From NCBI GenBank assembly GCA_013824905.1, contig PNOO01000151.1, positions 1 to 6,149 on the forward strand: a DNA stretch of 6,149 bases. Reading direction: 5' to 3'. Position numbers and translations under genes: made by a program. The notes under the pieces were generated by a model. The model was not told the DNA's origin and searched no databases. It saw only the letters and a program-made list of their open reading frames with translations. Every line of letters starts with the position of its first letter. The stretch's first letter is position 1. This stretch comes from Syntrophus sp. (in: bacteria). Its GTDB lineage: Bacteria; Desulfobacterota; Syntrophia; Syntrophales; UBA5619. Of this stretch, positions 5,918-6,149 are shown piece after piece.

Positions 5918-5926
5918 CAGCGCCGT

Positions 5927-6014
5927 GCCGGAGTGGTGAAACTGGTAGACGCAGGGGACTCAAAATCCCCCGACTCTTGCAGTCATGTCGGTTCGATTCC
6001 GACCTCCGGCACCA
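5927..6014 (+). tRNA. tRNA-Leu (anticodon CAA)
   Basis: An 88-base class II tRNA. The acceptor arms GCCGGAG and CTCCGGC pair fully, followed by A and an encoded CCA. The anticodon arm is GGGGA-CTCAAAA-TCCCC with anticodon CAA (5961-5963), which reads UUG. A long variable arm with GACT/AGTC pairing and the T arm GTCGG-TTCGATT-CCGAC complete it. The family-typical TGGTAGACGC block is present in the D arm region. Confidence 0.97.
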
Positions 6015-6149
6015 ATAAGTGACTGCATAGAGTAACAAACTCGTTTTGACGTTAATTTTCTGGATCAGCAGGGCTCTTCCCTCTTCGCTTCTGACCAGTG
6101 AGACGGTCCCCGGCACTACCTACTGACGGATATAAGAATTCAGAATTCA
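6015..6149. other. Non-coding tail after tRNA-Leu
   Basis: No gene is supported. A weak hairpin GAGT/ACTC (6030-6042) followed by GTTTT might end tRNA-Leu transcription, but a 4-bp stem is marginal. The window ends in two tandem copies of AGAATTC. Confidence 0.4.
6135..6148. repeat. Two tandem copies of a 7-base unit at the window edge
   Basis: AGAATTC is repeated exactly twice and continues with A at the last base, so the array may go on beyond the window. On the minus strand it reads GAATTCTGAATTCT, like the heptameric short tandem repeats described in some bacterial genomes. Two units alone could be chance. Confidence 0.35.

Noticed and set aside
5822..6022. 66-residue plus-strand frame containing GVVKLVDAGDSKSPDSCSH
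   Set aside because: It is a translation of the tRNA-Leu gene; this peptide is a well-known false protein from tRNA loci.
6030..6047. Terminator of tRNA-Leu
   Set aside because: The stem is only 4 bp (GAGT/ACTC) with a short T run, too weak to call.
5622..6116. 164-residue minus-strand frame containing CRRSESNRHDCKSRG and VVAQLGERLNGIQE
   Set aside because: It reads through the antisense of tRNA-Leu and then tRNA-Ala; both peptides are typical tRNA artefacts and the frame has no family resemblance.
1..6149. Search for mobile elements, CRISPR arrays, defence or integration systems near the tRNA genes
   Set aside because: No transposase, integrase, regular spaced repeats or duplicated tRNA 3' end was seen; the window looks like ordinary chromosome.

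Overview
This is an ordinary bacterial chromosomal window carrying four protein genes and two tRNA genes. I saw no phage, plasmid, insertion sequence, CRISPR array or defence system. The coding regions are moderately GC-rich, while the first 120 bases and the tRNA spacer are AT-rich. The gene content (a PpiD/SurA-type envelope chaperone, a CoA ligase, an RhlE-type helicase) and frequent TTG/GTG starts fit a Gram-negative anaerobe. A Desulfobacterota (former Deltaproteobacteria, Syntrophales-like) host is my best guess, but it is an inference from gene style and no marker gene settles it.

Layout. Positions 1-197 are a non-coding leader that ends in a short repeat element. Positions 198-1796 (+) encode a membrane-anchored PpiD/SurA_N-type periplasmic folding factor that seems to have lost its catalytic parvulin domain. 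Positions 1852-2304 (+) encode nucleoside diphosphate kinase (ndk) from a TTG start; it follows the PpiD-like gene closely and may share its transcript. A second copy of the repeat element lies between ndk and a convergent acyl-CoA synthetase gene (2365-3885, -). Next comes a strong intrinsic terminator (3972-4021) for an RhlE-like DEAD-box RNA helicase gene (4054-5415, -). The helicase leader (5416-5743) holds two dyads and a possible 57-codon upstream ORF that overlaps the helicase start. A tRNA-Ala(GGC) gene (5744-5819, -) and a tRNA-Leu(CAA) gene (5927-6014, +) are divergent, with promoter signals between them. The last 135 bases are non-coding and end in two tandem 7-base units.

The genes do not form one pathway. 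They are housekeeping functions: envelope protein folding, nucleotide pools, acyl activation, RNA remodelling and translation. The points most worth a second look are the missing parvulin domain, the unusual active-site motifs of the CoA ligase, the repeat element present twice, and the structured helicase leader.
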